Below, piece by piece: positions 31,841 through 39,381 of a stretch of 64,000 nt of DNA. The position numbers were made by a program, and so were the translations under genes. Where the stretch lies: assembly GCA_963698735.1 (NCBI GenBank), contig CAVOSA010000007.1, positions 124,001 to 188,000 on the forward strand. The letters run 5' to 3'. Every line of letters starts with the position of its first letter. The first letter of the stretch is position 1. The notes beneath the pieces were generated by a model, which worked only from the letters and a program-made list of their open reading frames with translations, did not search any database and had not been told where the DNA came from. This stretch comes from RPQJ01 sp963698735. GTDB taxonomy: Bacteria; Pseudomonadota; Gammaproteobacteria; Steroidobacterales; Steroidobacteraceae.

Positions 31841-32967
31841 TCACGAAGTCTCGCTCGAACGGGGAGGGGTGGTTACTTCCACGCGCCTGTGCCTGGGGCG
31901 CGACCTGAGGCCCAGGTGAACCAACGCGCGATTTGCCCTGATCAGGGCCATGAACGCCAGGTAGTGCCAACGTCGACTGAAAACTCGCAAATTGGAGTTG
32001 GTACGGTGCGTGATGGTATAGCGGGCTTTGAATGGCTCTGCCCCGACGGTGAAATCCAGCTCTTTGAGGCCCCGTTCAAGCGCGTCCCGTATCAGGTATG
32101 AGAGCAGGACTTTTCCAGGGGAGAGTCGCGCCATACCAGGGTCGAAGCTGGGCTTGTACCAGTACAGACGGCCGCCAAACTCGAACCCGAAATGAAATGC
32201 CACCGGTTGTCCGGCGCACTCGAGGACCGAAAAGTGCAGCCAGCCACCGGGAAGCATCGATCTGGCCAACGACGCGAAGAAACTGCGCACCTCTGGTCGT
32301 GCGAAGACCTCGGCGGCGACCGTGCCCCGGCGTCGCTCGACGTATTGTTCGAAAAACAGGGGCAGGTAGTGATCCACCTGCTGCATGTGGAGCACCGCGT
32401 GAAGATCAGTTCACCGTGCCGCTGCAGCTGTTTCATGCGCCGCCGGAGGCTGTAGCGGTCCAGCAATCGACGGATCTCGGCGGGACGCGAGGAAATCTCG
32501 AAGGTCGGGCAGGCGACGCGTTCATGGTCGGTCGCACCCAAGCCGTATGAACGCATCATGGCGGGCAGCGACGCGAATGTTGGTGAATCAGTCGGGACGT
32601 TGCGAAGCACTATCGTGTCCCATGCATCGCGCTGTTCGTGCAGGTAGCGCACCAGCAGGGGCAGTAGTTCGGTGCTGCGCTTGCCCAGGATGAAATCCTG
32701 GTAGTCCGCGTTCGACGAGCCGACGAATTCGAGCTGCCGCAACCCGAAGCGTCGCACCAGCATCAAGGGCGCAATGCCGGCAAGGGTTTCTCCATCCCAC
32801 ACCGTCACGACGAACAACTGGTGCGGGTTGCCGAAAGCCTGCCACCAGCATTCGAACCATTCGTACGTCTGGAACACGGTGGCGCTGGCCGTATCCGCCA
32901 CGAGCGCATTCCATTGCATGCGATCGACCGGTAGCTCAGCCCATTGCCGGGACAGGACGAGTCGCAC
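31841..32967 (-). CDS. CelD/BcsL-family GNAT acetyltransferase 3 (one frameshift)
   Basis: The likely start is GTG 32967 (MRLVLSRQWAELPVDRMQWN), because upstream codons in that frame look non-coding. Blocks: TVFQTYEWFECWWQAFGN, TLAGIAPLMLVRRFGLRQLEF, LRRRMKQLQRHGELIF, then after a frame change near 32410 YLPLFFEQYVERRRGTVAAE, AFHFGFEFGGRLYWYKPSFD and SPGKVLLSYLIRDALERGL. About 375 residues. It is the best conserved of the three in the FGFEFGGRLYWYKPSFD block. Role as in its paralogues: putative acyl transfer to polysaccharide or a lipid intermediate. Confidence 0.75.
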
Positions 32968-33037
32968 GGCTTCATGATCCCCCTTGCAAGGATCGTAACC
33001 CGGCGGCCTGTGTGGCAGCGACGAAATGATGCTGGCG

Positions 33038-34663
33038 CTAATCGGAGCCGTCGCTGCCGAATCCCGGCGCGCTGCCCGACTCGTCCAGTTCGACGTCGGC
33101 AAAGCGTTCGGCCAGTTCCTGCCGCATCCGCTCCCGATCGAACTTGCCATTTGCATTACGCGGCAAGGCCTCGCGCCAATCGACCGCCAGCGGAACCATG
33201 TATCGCGGCAGCCGGCGCCGCAGGGCGGTCAGCAGTGCTGGTGTGTCCGCGGTGGTGCCTTGCGGGGGTGAGGCGACCAGCACGATGCCGTGCCCCAAGC
33301 GGGCGTGCGGCACGCCGACGGCGACCGCATCGCCGACGAGGCCGGTGGCATAGGCTTCCTCTTCGACCTCGGTCGGGCTCACCCGATAGCCGGAGGTCTT
33401 GATCATCTCGTCGCGGCGGCCGATGAAGTACAGGAAACCCTCCGCGTCGCGGCGCACGATGTCGCCGGACCACACGGCGAACTCGGGTTGCGGCTGACCC
33501 CGCGCCACCGTTGGCGACGGCCGGAATCGCTCCGCCGTGCGTTCCGGATCGTTCCAGTAGCCCAGCGCCACCAGCGAGCCGCAGTGCACCAGTTCACCCG
33601 GTTCGCCCACGGCACACGGCGTGCCGTCGGGCCTGAGCACCAGGACCTCGGCGCCGGGGATGGCCTTGCCGATGGAGTCCGGTCGCCGATCCACTTCTTC
33701 GGGCGGCAGGTACGTGGAGCGGAATGCTTCCGTCAGCCCGTACATCAGGAACACGCGCGTCTGCGGCAGGCTCTGCCGCAGCTTGGCAAGCGTGGCCCGC
33801 GGCATCACGCCACCGGAGTTGGTGATGTAGCGCAGGGTACGGCGCACCTCGTCGGGCCAGCGCAGGTCAGCGAGCTGGATCCAGATCGGCGGCACGGCGG
33901 CGAGGCCCGTGATCCGCTCGCGTTCGAGCGTCAGCAGCACTTCCTGCGGCAGCAGGTAGTCGAGCAGCACGACGCTGGCGCCGACGGCGAAGGCGGTGGA
34001 CAACTGGCTGAAGCCGTAATCGAAGCTGAAGCTGAGCACGGCCAGCAGCCGGTCGTCGGCCGTGTTGCCGAGGTAGCCGGAGACGCTGCGGGCACCAGCG
34101 ACCATGTTGCGGTGGGACAGCACCACGCCCTTCGGTTTGCCGGTGCTGCCGGAGGTGTAGAACAGCGCGGCGACATCGGTGTCGATGGTCGGGGGCTTCG
34201 CCTGCGGCGGCGCGGCCAGCAGTTCGTCCCAGCCGAGCGTGACGCAATGCTGGCGCCCGGCGAGTGCCGGATCGTCCACGGTGACTATTGCGCGCAGGCC
34301 GGCCAGGTCCGGCATCTCGCGCGCGAGATCCACAAGCCGAGCTGCAGTGGTCACCAGCACCTTGGCGCTGGAGTCACGCAGGATGTGGGCGACCTGTGGC
34401 GCCTTGAGCAACGCATTGACGGGGACGGCCACGCCCCCGGCACTCAACGTGCCGTAGAGCGCGATGACTTTCTCGGAGCGTTTTGGCAGCCAGACGGCGA
34501 CTCGGTCACCGCGACGCAGGCCGTGCTGGATCAAGCCGGCCGCGACGGCTTCGACGGCTGCCGTGAGTTGCGCGTACGTGAGCGTGCCGGAGCGGTCGGT
34601 GACAGCCGGGTTGTCCGGGCGGGAGGCAGCCGTCGCCAGCAGCATTTCGTGGAGCAGGTCCAA
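33038..34663 (-). CDS. AMP-dependent acyl-CoA ligase, exosortase A system-associated type
   Basis: Intact, 541 residues. Adenylate-forming motifs appear in order: ALFYTSGSTGKPKGVVLSH (A3), FLMYGLTEAFRSTYL (A5), SGDIVRRDAEGFLYFIGR (A7), DEMIKTSGYRVSPTEVEE (A8) and NANGKFDRERM with the catalytic lysine (A10). The protein resembles the acyl-CoA ligase/synthase found in XrtA loci. It would activate a carboxylic acid as acyl-AMP and load it on CoA or a carrier; the neighbouring CelD acyltransferases are plausible consumers. The start MDLLHEMLLATAASRPDNP is typical. Confidence 0.85.
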   Translation of the reverse strand: MDLLHEMLLATAASRPDNPAVTDRSGTLTYAQLTAAVEAVAAGLIQHGLRRGDRVAVWLPKRSEKVIALYGTLSAGGVAVPVNALLKAPQVAHILRDSSAKVLVTTAARLVDLAREMPDLAGLRAIVTVDDPALAGRQHCVTLGWDELLAAPPQAKPPTIDTDVAALFYTSGSTGKPKGVVLSHRNMVAGARSVSGYLGNTADDRLLAVLSFSFDYGFSQLSTAFAVGASVVLLDYLLPQEVLLTLERERITGLAAVPPIWIQLADLRWPDEVRRTLRYITNSGGVMPRATLAKLRQSLPQTRVFLMYGLTEAFRSTYLPPEEVDRRPDSIGKAIPGAEVLVLRPDGTPCAVGEPGELVHCGSLVALGYWNDPERTAERFRPSPTVARGQPQPEFAVWSGDIVRRDAEGFLYFIGRRDEMIKTSGYRVSPTEVEEEAYATGLVGDAVAVGVPHARLGHGIVLVASPPQGTTADTPALLTALRRRLPRYMVPLAVDWREALPRNANGKFDRERMRQELAERFADVELDESGSAPGFGSDGSD

Positions 34664-34883
34664 TCAGCGGGTTCCCTTGCCGAATGAGACGACTCGCAGC
34701 ATGATTGTAATCATAGGTGACAAAGCGCCCCCAAGCTGTGATCCAGTCCCTTTGCAAGGCAAGGTTGCAGGGCGGACGCGTAATAGAGACAGGCAATGGC
34801 GAGTGTCGGAATCTTTTACATGAGGTGGCTTCGGGCGGCTGGTCAACTTTGTAAGCCATTGATTTCAGATTTTAAGTTCTCAG

Positions 34884-34899
34884 TGGCACGGTAATTGCT
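34884..34899 (+). promoter_or_regulatory. Sigma-54 (RpoN) promoter of the PEP-CTERM gene
   Basis: TGGCACGGTAATTGCT matches the RpoN -24/-12 consensus TGGCAC-N5-TTGC(A/T) at every fixed position. It lies 48 bp upstream of the GTG start of the PEP-CTERM gene on the same strand. From what is known of PEP-CTERM systems, short PEP-CTERM proteins can be driven by RpoN together with the PrsK/PrsR two-component system; neither regulator is in this window. Confidence 0.8.
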
Positions 34900-34947
34900 T
34901 TGTAATTCTTGAGATTGTTCTGTGTCTGGGTTCGGCGGAGAAAGATA

Positions 34948-35433
34948 GTGAAATACCTGCGCTTTCCGGTTCTTGCGATGCTTGCCTTGGCGGCCAGCCA
35001 GGCGCACGCCATACCCAGTCACGTACTCCATGACCGGCAACGGTATTCTACGACAATCCGGTCGGGATCGTTCACCTACGATGCCGACTACGAACGTCGT
35101 ACAGCAACGTGAGCATCTGGTCGCTGGACTACTACAGTCGGGCCGTCGGCGACGCGACCGACAGGTTGATGAATGCGACCGGCGCTTATGGGCACGAGGC
35201 TGATGCTCACGTTCTCCGCGCCGCTGGGGACTGACGCAAGCGGCAATATCACCTTCTCGGGTTACGAGCGGGGCATCCTCACGTTTTTCGGTCGGGCAAG
35301 GCAAATCGAGCGGTCAGGCACGGTGACGAGCACTGGCGCCAGCGTGCCGGAGCCGAGCGCAGCCTTGTTGCTCCTCCTGGGCCTCGCCGGCGTGTGGTTC
35401 GCCCCTCGCCGGTTGGCTTCGAAGCCCCGGTAG
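34948..35433 (+). CDS. PEP-CTERM sorting-domain exported protein (two frameshifts)
   Basis: GTG 34948 follows GGAG at 34937-34940. A Sec signal (KYLRFPVLAMLALAASQAHA) is followed by SGSFTYDADY; shifted frames continue SYSNVSIWSLDYYSRAVGD and LMLTFSAPLGTDASGN. The C-terminus is a textbook PEP-CTERM signal: VPEPSAALLLLLGLAG then a short hydrophobic run and the basic tail RRLASKPR. About 160 residues. Exosortase XrtA cleaves such tails at the membrane during export. Frame changes near 35095 and 35190 look like errors because the assembled protein is coherent. A sigma-54 promoter lies upstream and a strong terminator downstream. Confidence 0.75.
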
Positions 35434-35459
35434 CCTGAACATCGTCGGACGATTTTCCA

Positions 35460-35490
35460 GAGGACCGGCCCCTTGGGCCGGTCCTCTTTT
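35460..35490 (+). terminator. Rho-independent terminator after the PEP-CTERM gene
   Basis: GAGGACCGGCC (35460-35470) pairs perfectly with GGCCGGTCCTC (35476-35486) around a 5-base loop, followed by TTTT. An 11-bp GC-rich stem with a T-tract 27 bp after the stop codon is a strong intrinsic terminator. Confidence 0.85.
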
Positions 35491-35554
35491 CGTTTGGGGC
35501 CTGCTGGCGCTTGCACTCACGACCTCGATAGTAGCCTGCTCAGGAGACGAACCC

Positions 35555-36310
35555 GTGTTGCCCAGGCCCATGGACCCCGCCTTGCAGGCAGATTTCGAAC
35601 GGGTCGCCGTTGCCCGAGTCTTCTTCGGGCACCAGTCGGTGGGCGGCAACATCGTGGCCGGGCTCGAGGACCTGCAAACCCAGCTCGGTCAACCCCGTAT
35701 CCGCATTGGCGAACTGGATGCGCTGGACGTTGCGGACGGGCAGGGCGTCCTGCTCCATTCCAAGGTCGGCCAGAACGAAAAGCCGGCGTCCAAGTGCGAG
35801 GACTTCCGGCGAATCCTCGACCAGGAACTGCACGGGCGCGTCGACGTCGCGCTGTTCAAGTTCTGCTACATCGACTTCAGCGATACCTCGGACGTGAACG
35901 AGATATTTGCGACCTATGCCAGGACGATGGATGACCTCAAGCAGCGCCATCCCGGCATCGTCTTCATCCACGTCACCGCACCGTTGCGGTCGGTCGACGG
36001 CGGTGCAGGCGTCTGGGTTCGTGAAATGCTGGGTCGCCCCAACCGCACCAAGCTCGCCAACGTCAAACGTAACGAGTTCAATCGGCGTCTGCGGGAACGT
36101 TACGCTGGCGATCCGATCTTCGACCTGGCCGCTGCGATGTCGACCTACCCGGACGGCAGGCGCGAGTCGTTCAAGATGAATGGCGAAGTCCAGTACAGCC
36201 TGGTGCCCGCCTACACGGACGATGGCGGCCACTTGAACCCGGTCGGACGGACCTACGCCGCTGCGGCGCTGGTCCAGAGCATTGCCGAGGCGCTCCGTAG
36301 CGCGCGCTAG
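35555..36310 (+). CDS. SGNH-hydrolase-like probable lipoprotein
   Basis: The open frame from GTG 35555 gives 251 residues. Upstream in the same frame is LLALALTTSIVACSGDEP, a good lipoprotein signal and lipobox, but no start codon precedes it in frame. A TTG at 35473 in another frame could serve if one base in the GGGG run near 35505 is wrong, so the true protein is probably a lipoprotein. Conserved parts are VFFGHQSVGGNIVAGLED (a GDS-like region with serine), DVALFKFCYIDFSD and a C-terminal DDGGHLNPVGRTYAA with a D-x-x-H dyad. I do not recognise a named family. It may deacylate the exported glycan. Confidence 0.55.
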   Translation: MLPRPMDPALQADFERVAVARVFFGHQSVGGNIVAGLEDLQTQLGQPRIRIGELDALDVADGQGVLLHSKVGQNEKPASKCEDFRRILDQELHGRVDVALFKFCYIDFSDTSDVNEIFATYARTMDDLKQRHPGIVFIHVTAPLRSVDGGAGVWVREMLGRPNRTKLANVKRNEFNRRLRERYAGDPIFDLAAAMSTYPDGRRESFKMNGEVQYSLVPAYTDDGGHLNPVGRTYAAAALVQSIAEALRSAR

Positions 36311-36343
36311 CCGGCAACTGGGAGCGCGTGGCCCGCGCTCCGG

Positions 36344-36469
36344 CTAGCCTCGGGCGTCGATCTGTCCGAACTCGCCCCTTGGCGCGAGACTGGTGAGGAA
36401 TACCGTTGTCAGGTACGCGCCGATCATCGTCCCGGCGAAAAAGGATGCCATCGTGAGCATGATCGTCAT
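36344..36469 (-). CDS. 41-residue membrane miniprotein
   Basis: Minus-strand ATG at 36469 with GGAG six bases upstream opens a 41-codon frame, MTIMLTMASFFAGTMIGAYL and then TTVFLTSLAP, ending EFGQIDARG. It has one hydrophobic helix of about 25 residues and a short polar tail. The combination of a well-spaced ribosome site and a membrane-helix composition supports a real gene. I do not recognise the family. It is convergent with the SGNH-like lipoprotein gene. Confidence 0.5.
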   Translation of the reverse strand: MTIMLTMASFFAGTMIGAYLTTVFLTSLAPRGEFGQIDARG

Positions 36470-36778
36470 GTCCGTCTCCGCCTGGAGCCGAGAGCTCGGC
36501 TGAATATGGAAACTAGCGGCTCAGGCCGGACCGATCTGTACGTTCGCGCACACATAGAGGCGTTGGGAGACGCGTCACAGACTGGAGTCGTCCTGCGCCC
36601 CCGTGCTCGAACGACAGGGACAGAATCTGGGAGGCTCTGGTTGGGGGCATCATTCGGGTCTGTCCAGACCCGGAAAGGCTCTCGGCCCGGCAGGGGCTAT
36701 ACTTGAGTCGTGTGACCCACGTGGGCGCACGACAAGACCGGGTGCCAGGCAGGGCGTTAGCGCAGGGATCAGGGCGAG
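36470..36778. other. Intergenic region upstream of the ATPase gene
   Basis: No gene recognised. A TATACT at 36698-36703 is a possible -10 element for the plus-strand ATPase gene, but no convincing -35 is present 16-18 bases ahead. Confidence 0.4.
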
Positions 36779-38068
36779 ATGTACGAGGAATTCTTCAAAC
36801 TCACTTGCAAGCCGTTCGACCTGGCGCCGGACCCGCGGTTCCTGTACCTGACGGACCAGCATTCGCGCGCCGCGGCCAACGTGCGTTTCGCCCTGATGAA
36901 CCACGACAGCTTCGTCGTCATCACCGGCGAGATCGGCACCGGCAAGACCACGGTGCTGAACATGGCGCTGAGCGAACTGGGTCCCCAGTACGTTGCCGCG
37001 CGGCTCGTGCACACCACGCTCACGGACATCGAACTGCTGCAGGCGCTGCTGTCTGAGTTCGGCATCGCCAACTACGGCAACAAGCGGGTCAAGCTGCTCG
37101 ACGAACTGCGCAATTTCTTCCTCGAGCAGCACGTGGCGGGGCGGCACGTCGTCATCATCGTCGATGAAGCCCAGCACCTGAGCCACGAAGCGCTCGAGGA
37201 ACTGCGCCTGCTCACGTGCATCGATGCGCAGGACCGCCGGATCGTGTCGATCGCGCTCACGGGACAGCCGTCGCTGGACGAAGAACTCGACGACGCGAGC
37301 CTGGCGCCGCTGCGGCAGCGGACGCGCCTGCGCCAGCGGTTGCGGCCACTGAGCGAGCGCGATACGCCCGAGTACATCAGGCATCGCATCCGGGTCGCCG
37401 GCGGCAATCCGGACGAGATCTTCTCGCCGGAATCCCTGCGCGAGATTCACCGCCTGACACTGGGCACGCCCAGGCTCATCAATACCCTGTGCGATTCGGT
37501 CCTGATGTTCTGCCGCGTGGCGGGCCAGCGCCGAGTCGATCTCGCCATGCTTGCCAACGTGGTCGAAGAACTCGGGTGGCGCTGGCCGGAGGAAGACGGA
37601 CGCCGGGCGCGGGATCCCGAGGAACTGGCCACGGCCGTGGTGCAGGGGCGCGCACGGGCGTCGCTGCGCGCGTACTCCGACGGGAGGCTGGTCAGGAAAA
37701 TCGAAATCGCGAACCTGCCGTTCCGCATCGGTCGCGGCCCCGACAACGACCTGATGATCAATCGCAAGGAGGTCAGCCGGCACCACGCGCTGATCAACCG
37801 TGTGGACGGACGCTACGTCGTCACGGACCTCGACAGCCGCAACGGGCTGATGGTGAATACCCGCCGCTGCGACTCGGCAGTGCTCAAGGCGGGCGACGTC
37901 CTCACCATCGCGAACGTCAACGTGGTTTTCAGCGACGACGAAGAGCGCAACTCGAGACCAGTGAAGGACGACGTGGACACCGGCAGCCACCTGATGATGG
38001 CGTTTGCGGAAACGCAGGTGATCCCGCACGACTCCGAGGACCTGGCAGAAGCCCTGCAGGCGAAGTAG
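36779..38068 (+). CDS. ExeA/XrtA-associated AAA+ ATPase with C-terminal FHA domain
   Basis: Intact, 429 residues from ATG 36779. The AAA module has MYEEFFKLTCKPFDLAPDPRF, Walker A VITGEIGTGKTTVLNM, Walker B VVIIVDEAQHLSHEALEEL and IVSIALTGQPSLDEEL, matching the ATPase of PEP-CTERM/XrtA loci and GspA/ExeA proteins. Residues from about 300 form an FHA domain: FRIGRGPDNDLMINRKEVSRHHA and YVVTDLDSRNGLMVN. FHA domains bind phosphothreonine, so the ATPase may respond to a Ser/Thr kinase. No peptidoglycan-binding or transmembrane part is visible, so it is cytoplasmic. Confidence 0.85.
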   Translation: MYEEFFKLTCKPFDLAPDPRFLYLTDQHSRAAANVRFALMNHDSFVVITGEIGTGKTTVLNMALSELGPQYVAARLVHTTLTDIELLQALLSEFGIANYGNKRVKLLDELRNFFLEQHVAGRHVVIIVDEAQHLSHEALEELRLLTCIDAQDRRIVSIALTGQPSLDEELDDASLAPLRQRTRLRQRLRPLSERDTPEYIRHRIRVAGGNPDEIFSPESLREIHRLTLGTPRLINTLCDSVLMFCRVAGQRRVDLAMLANVVEELGWRWPEEDGRRARDPEELATAVVQGRARASLRAYSDGRLVRKIEIANLPFRIGRGPDNDLMINRKEVSRHHALINRVDGRYVVTDLDSRNGLMVNTRRCDSAVLKAGDVLTIANVNVVFSDDEERNSRPVKDDVDTGSHLMMAFAETQVIPHDSEDLAEALQAK

Positions 38069-38102
38069 CCGCGTCGGTTGTCGACCTGGCGGCCGCGCGG
38101 GT

Positions 38103-39290
38103 TCAGGCTCCCGCGAGCGCCTTGCCCATGCGCGCCAGCGCCTGCTCCAGCGTCTGCATGCTCACCGCGAACGAAAAGCGGATGTGCCCCGGCGCGCCGA
38201 AGCCCGAGCCCGGCACCCCGGCGACCCCGGCCTTCTCCAGCAGGAATTCCGCGAACGCGTTGTCGTCGGCGAGGCCGCGCATGCGGATCGCCTCGCTCAC
38301 GTCGCACCAGGCGTAGAACGTGCCCGCGGCCGGCAGCACCTTGAAGCCGGGCAGGGCATTCAGGCCCGCATTGAAGAAATCGTGTCGCGCATGGAAATGC
38401 TTGTTCATTTCCCCGACGCACGCCTGGTCGCCGCCGATGGCCACGGCGGCCGCCTTCTGGGCGATGGAGGAGGGGTTGGAGGTGCTCTGGCTCTGGATGG
38501 TGGACATCGCCGTGACGATCTCCGCCGGACCCCCGCAATAGCCGATGCGCCAACCCGTCATGGCATAGCTCTTGGAGACGCCGTTGATGGTCACCGTGCG
38601 GTCGTAGAGGTCGGGGCAGGCGGTCAGGAAGCTGCAGAACGGCTCCGGCGCCCAGTAGATGTGCTCGTACATGTCGTCGGTGGCGATCACCACCTGCGGG
38701 TGCTTGCGCAGCACGGCTCCCAGCGCTGCGAGCTCGGCCTTCGTGTAAGCCGCCCCGGTCGGGTTGCTCGGGCTGTTCAGCATGAAGACCCGGGTCTTCG
38801 GCGTGATCGCCGCTTCGAGCTGGGCGGGCGTGATCTTGTAGCCCTGTTCGGGGCCGGCGTAGGGCATGACCGGCACGCCGTCGGCGAGCAGTGCCATGTC
38901 CGGGTAAGAGACCCAGTACGGGGCCGGGATGATGACCTCGTCGCCCGGGTTGATCACGGCCATGAACAGGTTGTAGATGGTCTGCTTCGCGCCGGTCGAG
39001 ACCAGGATCTGCGGCCGCGTGTAAGTGATGCCGTTGTCGCGCTTGAACTTGGCGATGATCGCGTCCTTGAGCTCCGGGATGCCCTCGACCGCGGTGTAGC
39101 GCGTGAAGCCGTTGCGGATCGCGTCCACGCCGGCGTCGGCAATGTGCACGGGCGTGTCGAAGTCCGGCTCGCCGATGCCGAGGCCGATGATGTCGTGGCC
39201 TTCGGCCTTCAATTTGGCGACGCGGCCAGTGAGCGCGACGGTGGGGGACGGCTTGACGCGGCTGATACGCTCGGCGAGTTTCACGGGCAC
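38103..39290 (-). CDS. aspC: Class I aspartate aminotransferase
   Basis: Intact, 395 residues. It has IIGLGIGEPDFDTPVHI, ILVSTGAKQTIYNLFMA, LNSPSNPTGAAY, ATDDMYEHIYWA and the PLP lysine region INGVSKSYAMTGWRIGYCGG; a substrate-carboxylate arginine lies in GHIRFSFA near the end. This is the Rhizobium/Thermus-type aspartate (sometimes prephenate) aminotransferase, transferring the amino group between aspartate and 2-oxoglutarate using PLP in the cytoplasm. Divergent from uvrB with 91 bp between. Confidence 0.88.
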   Translation of the reverse strand: MPVKLAERISRVKPSPTVALTGRVAKLKAEGHDIIGLGIGEPDFDTPVHIADAGVDAIRNGFTRYTAVEGIPELKDAIIAKFKRDNGITYTRPQILVSTGAKQTIYNLFMAVINPGDEVIIPAPYWVSYPDMALLADGVPVMPYAGPEQGYKITPAQLEAAITPKTRVFMLNSPSNPTGAAYTKAELAALGAVLRKHPQVVIATDDMYEHIYWAPEPFCSFLTACPDLYDRTVTINGVSKSYAMTGWRIGYCGGPAEIVTAMSTIQSQSTSNPSSIAQKAAAVAIGGDQACVGEMNKHFHARHDFFNAGLNALPGFKVLPAAGTFYAWCDVSEAIRMRGLADDNAFAEFLLEKAGVAGVPGSGFGAPGHIRFSFAVSMQTLEQALARMGKALAGA

Positions 39291-39381
39291 GGCAGGGGAT
39301 TCCAGGGGGGGTGAAAAGGACGGGGCATTTTAGGCTAATCTGGCCGACCTCCCAAGCGAGAGCGCAGGCGCCCGCGCGACG

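Noticed and set aside
34702..34715. Inverted repeat TGATT-GT-AATCA upstream of the acyl-CoA ligase
   Set aside because: Only five bases per arm in AT-rich spacer; could occur by chance.
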